This document shows positions 55,749 to 64,000 of a DNA stretch of 64,000 nt, in pieces (the first letter of the stretch is position 1; each line of letters opens with the position of its first letter). The notes under the pieces were generated by a model, which searched no databases, was not told the origin of the DNA, and was given only the letters and a program-made list of their open reading frames with translations. The position numbers and the translations under genes are program-made. Location of the stretch: the NCBI GenBank assembly GCA_900208305.1, contig OAPG01000021.1:455522-519521 (forward strand), given 5' to 3'. This stretch comes from Melanopsichium pennsylvanicum (Eukaryota > Basidiomycota > Ustilaginomycetes > Ustilaginales).

Positions 55749-56015
55749 GCCAAGTACTGCAGAATTCAACGGATCTCAGAGAAAAAATTAAAAAAAATCG
55801 CGGGGGTAACGAGAACCTAAAAGTCACGAAATTTGCCGAGGAATGCATGATCCAAAGGATCTCAGGCCTTAATGGGCGACGCGAGTTGACAAGTATATTT
55901 CTCAGAGTTGTCGCACCTGTTGCACATCGGAAGTCACACAATCAAGCTCACACTAGGTTCAATGGGTAACGAGGCACTGCCATTGCAACAAGTCGACACA
56001 GCCAGCGGGCACAGA

Positions 56016-57175
56016 CTACTCCGCCGACTCGGGGGCTGACGAAGGCCCAGGCACCGAAGAAGGCTCGAGAGCCTCGAATGGCGAGCGCATAGACCGCACT
56101 CGCCGCTGACGATTGAAGTACTCCTTGATCATCGTCAGCACCGGGACTCGCCGACTACGAGGCGAGGCAGACCAAATGATGCGCATTGCATACGCCCAGT
56201 GGGGGTCCGCCACACCATCCGAGTCACGGTCGATCCCACGTACCTCTCCCAATCCTCGACCTCCCGCTCCCGTGACGTGAGCTCGCTCGACGCCACGCTC
56301 GCCTCGATGCAGATGGCGAGTAGGAGCGTCGCCAGCGTATACCGTCGTTGGCAACGCCCTCACAGTTCGCACGCACTTCTTGTGGCCGCCAAGATGGCAG
56401 TGCACACAAGCGCGCGGAGTCCTGCCCTTGCCACCGGCAGAAAGTACGTCAGCAAAAGCCGACGCAAAACAACTGGGACAAAAAAAGGGGAGAACCACGG
56501 TCAGCAATGCGTATCGAATGGACAGCAAGTATCGAACGGAGAAGGGGGCAGTAGTACTTACGGTATACCAAGCTTCGCGCATCGGGCGCATTGCCAGCTC
56601 GGCCAAGGCATGCAGCCCTCGGTCAGTCAAAGGAGGACCAGACGATGCAGCTGACCGGCCGTCACGGAACCCTCCAATACCTCCCAAGTAGGGGGCCAGG
56701 CCTCGCACGCCACGAATACCAGCAACACCAGAGCAATAAAAGACTCCGCCCACAGCGCGATCTCAAGGTAGTTTGGCACACGAGGCCCAACGAGCAGAGC
56801 GACAGGGTCCTCCCCGGCCTTGCTAACCCTCCCCACAACTGACTCCTCCACCTCCATTGCCTCCAGCCGCTCCTCCTCCTCCCCCGTGGCATCGTTCCCC
56901 AGGAACAACGGTTCTAGTGGTCGCGGCGTCAACCGCAACGCAACGAGCTGCTCGGCAGCAACAATTTCGAGAGGCTGCTCGCCAGCAGCAGAGGACAACG
57001 TAGCTGTGGCCTCGAGGCCGACAGCCAAAGGGGTTGCCACTGCCCGAGCGGCAGGGTTTCGTTCACGAAGCCTGGCGCTACGGCGCACAGGCTCTTCTGC
57101 CCGGAGGGCAGGCATTTGTGTCGACGCTGGTCGCAATGACGCAGCGGAAGGGGCAGTGTTCGAGGTGCTCGACAT
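56016..57175 (-). pseudogene. E2 antisense accessory gene, spliced, zinc-cluster-like protein
   Basis: Minus strand, opposite to gag-pol, between pol and the 3' LTR. Exon 1 is 57175-56562 and exon 2 is 56472-56016. The 89-bp intron has donor GTAAGT, branch TGCTGACC and acceptor CCCAG in phase 2. The joined frame has 357 codons with a single TGA at 56629-56627. Features: Ser/Ala-rich start MSSTSNTAPSAAS; basic VRRSARLRERNP; an acidic run (GEEEERLEAMEVEE); a hydrophobic helix (FIALVLLVFVACEAW); then six Cys spaced CX2CX6CX20CX2CX7C, with the intron just before the third Cys; and a basic C-terminal half. Basic segment and Cys spacing match the E1 antisense gene. The TGA reads as CGA with C changed to T. 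An alternative frame with a stop-free shift was considered, but only this frame joins correctly across the intron. Confidence 0.7.
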
Positions 57176-57234
57176 TTTGACGGTTTGGGGAACGCTGTTG
57201 GTGGAAGAACAAGTTGGGGAAACACCCGCCGACC

Positions 57235-57242
57235 CTATTTAA
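57235..57242 (-). promoter_or_regulatory. TATA-like box of the E2 antisense gene
   Basis: The minus strand reads TTAAATAG about 60 bp before the ATG at 57175 and about 35 bp inside the 3' LTR boundary. Position resembles that of the E1 antisense gene. Confidence 0.45.
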
Positions 57243-57264
57243 GCCTCAACGGAGCTCGGCTCTC

Positions 57265-57277
57265 AAAGGGGGGGTAG
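57265..57277 (+). other. E2 polypurine tract
   Basis: AAAGGGGGGGTAG immediately before the 3' LTR, the expected primer for second-strand DNA synthesis. Confidence 0.8.
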
Positions 57278-58285
57278 TGTCACGGGAGTGGGTCCCAAGG
57301 AAGAGGTCTGCGCAGACCAGAGATGTTGAATTGGCTGAGATCCGGTGGGAGAGCATGTCTCGACGGATCTCAGGGAGATCTGGTGGATATTGGTGGGCTC
57401 ATGGGATTTAAGGTTAGCGCAGAACCGAGAAGTTGAATCGGACAAAATCCGGTGAGAGAGCAGGTCTCAACGGATCTCACGGAAATTTGGCGAGTGGCAG
57501 TGACTCGCCGGATATCGAAGGTATCGATGGCAAGGGGAGCATCTGCGACGGCGGCGACCAACGCCAGCCGGAGCGACACGTGGGCCGACCGACGCCCAGG
57601 GGGCAACGGAGAGAGAGCACGCGGGCGTGCTCGGAAGCACCCTGCCGAAGGACTAGGGGCAGTCTTATCGTGCGGGGGTCCAAGCTCAACGCACGCAGGT
57701 TGCACAGTACCGATGGACCTCGCACACGATACATATATATAAATACTCTTGTCCCCGCTATCGGATGAGCGGAAGCTCATCCACTCTATCTTATATCTCA
57801 GTCACACATAGTTATCAGTACGTCGTACTTATCATACTCTTCACACGTCGCACATCGCAATACCATTCATTGCGATCCATATAGTCTGTGTCCCCGTCGG
57901 TGAACAGAGAACAACATATAGACGTCGTCGACACCCCAATCGACGCTGTAGCACTACAACTACAGGCGGAACCTCAACCGCGGGCCTGGCACCACAACCA
58001 GTCCCTCATATCCCCACCAGCAACGACGGCTGAGGTCTAACCAGCCACCAGCAGTATCCCATCGACGTCGTGACACTCGCGTCGACCGAGTACCCCGTCC
58101 GAGCTTGCCGCGTTACCTCTGTACGGAGTGTCACCAGCGGTCAGCCAATATCCGTCGAGAGATCGCCACTCGCGGGATTCTCTTCGATATCCGTTGAGGC
58201 CAAGCTTAACTGCCGGAACTCACTGAAATCCGGCGAGTCGCGTTTTCTCACGGGAATTCGGATCTCTGGCACGCAACCGCTGACA
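57278..58285 (+). repeat. E2 3' LTR
   Basis: 1008 bp, flanked on the right by the GTTGT duplication. One base shorter than the 5' LTR because of a single C missing in a CCC run near 58042. Confidence 0.95.
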
Positions 58286-58290
58286 GTTGT

Positions 58291-59681
58291 AAGGTAACAA
58301 CTAAGAGTATGAATAGAAGAGTGGATGAGTCCAGCTCCTCCACAACTGAAACAATTACCTCTTTTTATACTGTGGCTATCCTGTTCATTTTCTCCATACT
58401 AGTTCCTCCTAAGACACTGTATACAAGCCTGGGCCTTGCGCTTGCCAGTACTGACTCTCTGAGTCAGTGACTGACAGGAATTGGGCTTCATATGTGTGAA
58501 CTATCTGACTAGGACTTCCATACCAGCTGGAAGCCTAACATACCATACCAAGACCCTTGGTAGTCCACATTTCTCATCTATGGTGTTTGGCAGATTCCCA
58601 ACCAAATTTGGCTAGAGCTCCCTACCTCATTGAAAGTCAAATGTCAAACCAAAACCTGCAAAAACTAAGGGTTTCATCAGCTTGGACTTTTGCGCCCTGT
58701 AAAACCAATTTTCTCAACACAAACACCCTCGTTTTCTTGGAATCAACTTTCTGAGACTCTCTCACCAAGGTGACTTGTTGCCAACCCATCTGGGTGGATT
58801 TTGTATGGAGCTATCTGTCAGGGATTGTGAATTGGGGAACTCAACCAAGACAGAGTGGGTGGTAAAATCACTACAACAACTAGAGCTGCAGCTGGTGTAC
58901 CAAATTCATGCAACACTGAACTATAAGTAAGATATTCCCAATGTGCATTGGACTCAGAGAATGTCTGCAACATGCCTTGGTGGTGCCTCTGGTGACACTA
59001 TCCACCCATATGGTAGTCTGAGGCACACACAATGTGCATGAGATATGCATGGTCTTTGAATCACTGCATAAGTAAGCTCAAAAGGACCCAGACAATGGCA
59101 GACCAAAAATTGCCTAATTTTGACTTGTATGTTGGCTGCCCATCTGTTGCCTCAGCCCAAAACAAATTGGAACCCCTGCAGCACCTGATCAGTGTCTTTT
59201 GTGCTGGCTGTTAGGAGCAACAGCCAGGGTGCAACATGTCCATTTGAGAGGGCAGACCTGGCTACTGCCAGCCAGTACCAGACTATGGCCTAGGGCTAGG
59301 GGCACTTTGCTTGTGTCTGTAGCTCTAGAATAATTTAAATAAAGCACAGTTTTGAAAAGGTCATCTTCAGGCCGGACCCTTGCTTGCTTGACAAGTCCGA
59401 CCGCTCGAGTGCCCCTTCGGTTTGACTACCACTCTGTTACAATTATTCTGCAAGGAGAAATGCTAAATTACCCTCTCTCATTCCTTTCCAACAGACAAAC
59501 AGCATTCTCCCAATCACCATTGTGCTATCCCACCCTGTAGATTACGATGTCTTATTGCAACGCCATGATTCAGCTCTTGTAGCCTTAGCTTTCATTGTGT
59601 TCAAATCACCACCATCATCAGCTCAGCTCAGCGGCTCGTCCGATCCAGTCTGGTCTAGTTTCCTCTGAGCACTCCAGCATC
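58291..59681. other. degenerate sequence right of E2, and FAD oxidase promoter
   Basis: AT-richer than the elements, with no intact frame. The texture (short frames broken by many stops, CA/TG-rich) resembles an old, eroded mobile element, but I cannot name it. Bases 59442-59681 would be the promoter and leader of the oxidase gene. Confidence 0.4.
59209..59441. repeat. possible solo or terminal LTR of an old element
   Basis: 233 bp starting TGTTAGGAG and ending TCTGTTACA, so with TGT...ACA ends, and holding an AATAAAG signal near 59338. No target duplication and no partner copy in the window. Confidence 0.3.
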
Positions 59682-61430
59682 ATGTGGCACTTTGCTTTGA
59701 CGTTGGCTTCACTGCTTGGGATAGCAATAGCTATCGACCTTCAACACACCAATGCAACCCTTCATCAACCCCGTGCGGCTGCCAGGACACGCTTGCAAAG
59801 CTGCCTCATGCAAGCTGGCATCGAAATTGTCGCCGCCGACATCAGCACTGCAGATCTCTACTTTCAAGCATCAGCTTCCGACAACGTCATATTCCACTAC
59901 AACCCAGCCCTCATCGCTTATCCTCAAACGCCTGATCACGTCAAAACTGCTGTGCTCTGCACTTCCGAATACTCGGACTCACCCATCGCTGCCAGAAGTG
60001 GCGGTCATTCCTTCGCCGGCTACGGCAGTGGTGGCATGGACGGTTCCATCGTCATCGACCTGGCTCGTATTAACTCGGTCGTCTCACACCCTGCCAAAGG
60101 CACGGTCGAAGTGGGTCCAGGTGCTCTTCTTGGTGATGTAGTCAAGGGTCTTTGGCATCAAGGCAATGCTCATCGCGCCATGTCCACAGGTACATGCCCA
60201 GCTGTTGGTGTAGGTGGTCTTAGTCTCTGTGGCGGCTTTGGTCCCATGTCTAGGAAGTGGGGCCTCACCGCCGACAACATCCTCGAAGCTGATCTCGTCC
60301 TGGCCAACGGAACAATCGTCACCGTATCAGAAAATCAACACAGCGATCTGTTCTGGGCACTCAGAGGCAGCGGCTCCTTTTTCGGCATCGCCACCCGCTT
60401 CGTTTTCCAGACTCATGATGCAAGTTCACCCGTCGTCTCCTTCGAATACCGCTGGACACCCTCCCTAGATACTGTCGACAAAACTCTCTCCGTCATGTCT
60501 GCTGTGCAAGCTTTTTCTATGGACCATGACCTCACCAACGAAATCGGCCTCCATATCCAGCTGCGCAAGCCATCGAAAAAAGATCCTCAACCCAACGAGA
60601 ATCGTCCCATCTCCATCGAGGTCAAAGGCATCTTTCTTGGTGCAGTCGATGACTGGAACAAGCTGCAAGAGCAGCTCATCAAACAGCTCGTCTCTCTTTC
60701 CGCGCCCTCGCCAGACCTCGAAAACATCAAACTTCGCTCCTACCTTGAGCTCATGGAGGATTGGGATGAATTCAGCAGGGGCGAACGCAAACTCGACACG
60801 GAAGCCATACACAAACAGCACAACAACTTTGTCACAAAGTCTTCTCTCACATTGAATCGCAAGAAAGGCTTCGAAACGGAAGCTTTGCGTCCACTCTTCC
60901 AACATATTTGGGACACCAGCCTGACCCAAGGTCAAGACGTAGAGCTTGGAGATGGCAAGCACGCCTTCTGGGCTTGGAACATCTACTTTGAGCTCTTTGG
61001 CGGGGGTAGTCCGGCCTATTCACAGCCAAAAGCAAAGGAGCTTAGCAGCTTCCCGCACCGCGATGGTCTGTGGCTCATCCAGATTGCTGTCGGTACCATG
61101 GCTCACATGCAGCTCTCTCATTCCGGTCATGTGTATGCGCGAGAGCTTGATGCGCATGTCAATCACGCTATCGAAGCTTCAGGGATTCGCAGAGGCGGTT
61201 ACTCTTGCTACATCGACTCTGAACTGGAAGGGGATGAATGGAAGCAGCTCTACTACGGATCATCCATCCCACGTCTCGAGGATATTAAGATGCAAGTCGA
61301 TCCCTCGAACCTCTTCCGCAACCCTCAGACGCTGGGGAGTCGAGAACACATCGAAGCAAGGCGTAAAGCAAGTCAGCACCGCAGTCTGTTGGAACCCGCC
61401 TTTCCGTCTCATCGACGGTCCCGATTGTGA
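59682..61430 (+). CDS. secreted FAD-linked oxidoreductase, berberine-bridge-enzyme type
   Basis: Single exon, 582 residues from ATG 59682 (the frame opens earlier without ATG). A signal peptide (MWHFALTLASLLGIAIA) predicts secretion. The FAD-binding PCMH fold has RSGGHSFAGYG with His109 and GTCPAVGVGGLSLCGGFG with Cys172, the two residues that bind FAD covalently in bicovalent family members such as glucooligosaccharide oxidases. The C-terminal BBE segment is visible in the final Asn-rich DPSNLFRNPQT. It would oxidise a sugar or alcohol with O2, yielding peroxide; many fungal secreted members act on plant oligosaccharides. Substrate not predictable. Intact. Confidence 0.88.
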   Translation: MWHFALTLASLLGIAIAIDLQHTNATLHQPRAAARTRLQSCLMQAGIEIVAADISTADLYFQASASDNVIFHYNPALIAYPQTPDHVKTAVLCTSEYSDSPIAARSGGHSFAGYGSGGMDGSIVIDLARINSVVSHPAKGTVEVGPGALLGDVVKGLWHQGNAHRAMSTGTCPAVGVGGLSLCGGFGPMSRKWGLTADNILEADLVLANGTIVTVSENQHSDLFWALRGSGSFFGIATRFVFQTHDASSPVVSFEYRWTPSLDTVDKTLSVMSAVQAFSMDHDLTNEIGLHIQLRKPSKKDPQPNENRPISIEVKGIFLGAVDDWNKLQEQLIKQLVSLSAPSPDLENIKLRSYLELMEDWDEFSRGERKLDTEAIHKQHNNFVTKSSLTLNRKKGFETEALRPLFQHIWDTSLTQGQDVELGDGKHAFWAWNIYFELFGGGSPAYSQPKAKELSSFPHRDGLWLIQIAVGTMAHMQLSHSGHVYARELDAHVNHAIEASGIRRGGYSCYIDSELEGDEWKQLYYGSSIPRLEDIKMQVDPSNLFRNPQTLGSREHIEARRKASQHRSLLEPAFPSHRRSRL

Positions 61431-61668
61431 ATTGCTTGAACAGCATTTCTTGCCATGATTCAATCGGGGCCTCGCCTCTGATCCGCTTTTGAGACTGACA
61501 CCCCGTCATTTCTGTGTTTGTATTAGTACACTTTGATTCCACATGAGAAGGTTCACCCCATTTCACCGCCCACTTCATTGATGGTAATCGAGACATCAGC
61601 ATAAGTAAACAAGCTGCTTTGGACTACGCAAGTGATTTCTAGCCATTCTGACGCATCGATGACCGAGA

Positions 61669-63011
61669 TCAGGGCGGTGAACCATTCCTGCAAGAGGCGG
61701 ACGTTGCAAGCGACAGAGCACCTTGTCAGATCAAGCACCATGGGGTCGATGTAGAGCACGAAGCGAATCGCATAGCCTGGCAATTATTGACATACCTGAT
61801 CAGCATTCGGATGTTGTTGAGAAATATGAGAACTTGGTCGTCGAAAGACGTCCATTCTTGTCCGCTAGGTCCTGACCCGTTACTGGTGAGGTTTGTTTTC
61901 GCCTGTGCAGCGGCCTGCAAGAGCTGTGCGCAATCTCGAATTTCGATCTCGAGCTCGTGAATCGGCTCTTGCGGCTGTGTAAAGGGAAATTTTACAGAGT
62001 GGAAAACTTCAGGCTGAGTCAAAGGGACACGATGGGAACGGACAGAGCTGTTGGAGGCAGTACGGCTTACCTTCTCAGGAACAGTGACTTGGGTAAGATC
62101 GACGATGAAGTTTTGATGTGCGTAAGAAAGACGATTCTTTTCGCGAATTGAGACGTGGTCCGACGTCGGCTCTTCCGCTATTGTGGGGCAAGACAGAATT
62201 GGAATCAGCTTGTTAGTAGCTGCTTCTAATGCCAAGCTTGTCCCACGACGATTACGTAGCAAGGATGAAAGGAAGCATGCAAAGGTCGGAACACTCACTA
62301 GGATTCTCGGCATTGATACTGATGCGGTAGTCGAACAGACGATTGGGACAATGAATGTTGAGGTCGGCTATTCTTTGTTTTTGAACGACTCCGTCTTGCT
62401 TGATAACGAGCGTTTCGGCGTCCCTCGTGACTCGGACCTTTCCAGTTGGAGCGGGGTGAAAGTAGTCGATCTCTTTCCTTCTCTGGTAGCTGACTTTGGC
62501 ACCGGTATATGAGGCTTCGCCAGACTTTGAGACAAGCGAGTTCAAAATGCGGTTGTAATGCGCATGTTGAGACTGCGGCATGCATTCATTTTCATAGTTT
62601 GCACAGCACAAGGAGCAGGACGTCAGTATTTGCAAACGCTAAGGTGGCATTAATATGGTCTTTGACGAGGGACTCACCACTGTCATACGGCTATCAAATC
62701 GGGCTCGACCCAGGTCTACAATGGTCTCATTTCTTACTGGCAACTGTATCCTCTCTCCTGTCTCCTTGTCGATGATCTGTCCGATCTTTCCCTCGATCTG
62801 AATCAAGGTGAGGCCGTAAGCAAGAGCGTGGTGGTCAGTGTCAGGCATATCCTGTGATATCCTTGGTCAGACACAGAAGGAAACCCACCTCTAGATTTGG
62901 TCGACCCTTTCCATTTGCATACATCCAGTCTCCCACCGTTGTGACAAAATCATCGAGCGGATCCACGGCGAAGATCGAACGCTCGGGAGCAAGTTGTTGT
63001 GGTGACGACAT
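61669..63011 (-). CDS. CET1: mRNA-capping enzyme RNA 5'-triphosphatase (beta subunit)
   Basis: Six exons on the minus strand: 63011-62889, 62851-62678, 62572-62299, 62177-62071, 61974-61796 and 61687-61669, totalling 876 nt (291 residues) with all phases consistent. Tunnel-enzyme signatures are present: the metal-binding Glu strand LIQIEGKIGQI; RNETIVDLGRARFDSRMTV; SYQRRKEIDYF; GKVRVTRD; KQRIADLNIHCPNRLFDYRI; and a final ELEIEI strand. These fit the Cet1/Ctl1 class of metal-dependent triphosphatases that remove the gamma phosphate of nascent mRNA before guanylyl transfer. Intron 1 is only 37 nt (GTGGGT...CACAG with CTGAC branch), but it is needed to keep frame. The last exon adds only a few residues and is the least certain. 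Confidence 0.88.
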
Positions 63012-63499
63012 GGTCAATGCACGTTCAGCAGGGTACGATGTGGTAGGGCAGATGCGGGGTTATCGAGAAGCTGAGAGTAATGCGCTTGACTCTGAAGCGC
63101 AGTTAGTAAACTGTGCGCGTTCGCAATCCTCAAACGATGGGAAGTAGGCTGAACAAGGGCGGTCAGGGAAGGAGCAGTAAAAGATGGTGGTGGTTCAAGA
63201 TAGGGTCCAGTGTAAAAAAAGACCTAACTCATTTCCTAAGCCAGAATCCAAAAACACTTTTTTTGACCTCAATTTTAACGATCTAATTTGTTTTCCTTCC
63301 GCTGCCCAACCCTCACCCTGGTTCGTCATCAACAACAACGCCTTGCTGATCAGCCAACAGCACGCACTAGGTCGGAAGAACACAGCATATCTCACGACCT
63401 TTCATGCATCTGTGACTTATCGGCGAAACTGAATGACTGCGACCCAGCTGATTCCTGTCACGGACTAGGTGTGGTGACGGTCCTGGACCAGCTCACGAG
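63012..63499. promoter_or_regulatory. divergent promoter region of CET1 and the truncated RecQ gene
   Basis: About 490 bp between two divergent start codons. No gene is supported inside it. AT-rich near 63210-63290. Confidence 0.45.
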
Positions 63500-63847
63500 A
63501 TGAGGCACGACTACAGTTGCCACAGCGACTTCGAGGTGATTTCTTCTGACAGTAATGGCGTTTATAGCAACGGTGGTGGATCTTCTGAGAACAACAAAGA
63601 GATCATCTACGACGAAAAAGTGGCCTCAAAACTCGAGGAGCTTGACGCCGAAGTCGACTCGGTTCAAAAGCAGATAGCGGAGCTGCAAAAGCTCAAAGAC
63701 TCGCTTCTGCGCGAGCGATGCAGAATCTACACGGACTACCTCGAGACAGTGCAAGGCGATAGTTCCGGCTCCAAACGCAAGCTAGGTGTTGATTACACGA
63801 ATACGACCTTCTCATGGAGTGACAACATCCGCCTGGTCGCTATGTCG
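63500..63847 (+). pseudogene. RecQ-type DNA helicase, N-terminal fragment cut by the telomere
   Basis: From ATG 63500 the frame is open into the telomere repeats with no stop. About 115 native residues remain: an acidic Ser-rich start, a coiled coil (EELDAEVDSVQKQIAELQKL, continuing KDSLLRERC), and a TFSWSDNIRLV segment. In RECQ1-type helicases a similar coiled coil and an F-x-W-S motif come just before the helicase core. Here the core (Walker A, DEAH and later motifs) is entirely missing, because TTAGGG repeats start at 63847/63848 in mid-codon series and are translated as Val-Arg repeats. The simplest reading is a chromosome break healed by new telomere addition. Upstream exons are not excluded. 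A transcript, if made, would yield no helicase. Confidence 0.7.
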
Positions 63848-64000
63848 GTTAGGGTTAGGGTTAGGGTTAGGGTTAGGGTTAGGGTTAGGGTTAGGGTTAG
63901 GGTTAGGGTTAGGGTTAGGGTTAGGGTTAGGGTTAGGGTTAGGGTTAGGGTTAGGGTTAGGGTTAGGGTTAGGTTAGGGTTAGGGTTAGGGTTAGGGTTA
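63847..64000 (+). repeat. telomere, TTAGGG repeats
   Basis: About 25 tandem TTAGGG units running to the window end, with one 5-base TTAGG variant near 63970-63975. The G-rich strand is the plus strand, so the chromosome end lies to the right. No subtelomeric satellite separates it from the gene. Confidence 0.98.

Larger units (their letters stand above)
49398..58285 (+). mobile_element. LTR retrotransposon E2, Ty3/gypsy chromovirus, full length but defective
   Basis: An 8888-bp element on the plus strand with a perfect 5-bp target-site duplication GTTGT (49393-49397 and 58286-58290). LTRs of 1009 bp (49398-50406) and 1008 bp (57278-58285) differ at about 19 positions plus one single-base gap by hand count. 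Order: 5' LTR, self-complementary primer-binding site, gag, pol with chromodomain, antisense accessory gene, polypurine tract, 3' LTR. It is a different lineage from E1: LTR length, gag and pol sequences all differ. pol carries one internal TGA, so this copy is probably not autonomous. Confidence 0.95.

Noticed and set aside
56016..56753. 245-codon frame in E2 read through the intron without splicing
   Set aside because: The region contains a strong donor, branch site and acceptor, and only the spliced alternative frame gives a CX2CX6C start to the Cys cluster.
1..64000. CRISPR arrays, bacterial operons, rRNA genes
   Set aside because: The window is eukaryotic; no regularly spaced repeats other than telomere and microsatellites, and no rRNA-like stretch was seen.

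Overview
The window is the right-hand end of a chromosome of a smut fungus (Basidiomycota, most likely Ustilaginaceae). The evidence is short introns with GTAAGT donors and CTGAC branch points, smut-like housekeeping proteins, and a terminal array of TTAGGG repeats at 63847-64000. A DNA cytosine methyltransferase gene is present. As far as I know Ustilago maydis lacks one, so a relative such as a Sporisorium, U. hordei or U. bromivora type genome fits better. Species identity is inference.

Region by region. (1) 0.8-22.7 kb is an ordinary gene-dense arm: an ENTH/epsin-like clathrin adaptor (ENT3 type), a DNMT1-type cytosine methyltransferase, poly(A) polymerase (PAP1), ribosomal protein L17 (uL22), a divergent aromatic-catabolism pair (carboxymuconolactone decarboxylase/enol-lactonase fusion and a secreted intradiol dioxygenase), an arrestin-like trafficking adaptor ending in a PPxY motif, and the large NAD-glutamate dehydrogenase. 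(2) 22.7-27.4 kb shows no convincing gene. (3) 27.4-32.8 kb is a decayed cluster: a Zn2Cys6 regulator and an NAD(P)-binding protein, both broken by stops and frameshifts, beside one intact short-chain dehydrogenase. (4) 34.3-40.5 kb holds a small single-pass membrane protein, a possible gene remnant, proteasome subunit alpha5 (PUP2) and a secreted or membrane alpha/beta-hydrolase. (5) 41.6-58.3 kb is occupied by two different full-length Ty3/gypsy chromoviruses in opposite orientation, E1 (41559-49194, minus strand) and E2 (49398-58285, plus strand), both inserted into older sequence. (6) 59.7-64.0 kb holds a secreted FAD (berberine-bridge type) oxidase, the mRNA-capping RNA triphosphatase (CET1 type), and the N-terminal part of a RecQ-type helicase gene cut off by the telomere.

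The most unusual finding is in the retrotransposons. Both E1 and E2 carry, between pol and the 3' LTR, an additional spliced gene on the opposite strand to gag-pol. Each has its own TATA-like box and encodes a protein with a six-cysteine pattern (CX2CX6C ... CX2CX7C) resembling a Zn2Cys6 cluster. I do not recognise these antisense genes as a described retrotransposon component. Both elements also show a primer-binding site complementary to their own LTR (Tf1-like self-priming). E1 has a GGGAAAC slippery heptamer abutting the gag stop. E2 has an ATGA gag-pol overlap.

A decay theme links several loci. Five premature TGA codons (two in the regulator pseudogene, one in the NAD(P)-binding pseudogene, one in E2 pol, one in the E2 antisense gene) can each be explained by C-to-T change of CGA. 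All nine differences between the two E1 LTRs are transitions, mostly at CpG. This fits deamination of methylated cytosine, and a methyltransferase gene lies in the same window, but the causal link is inference.
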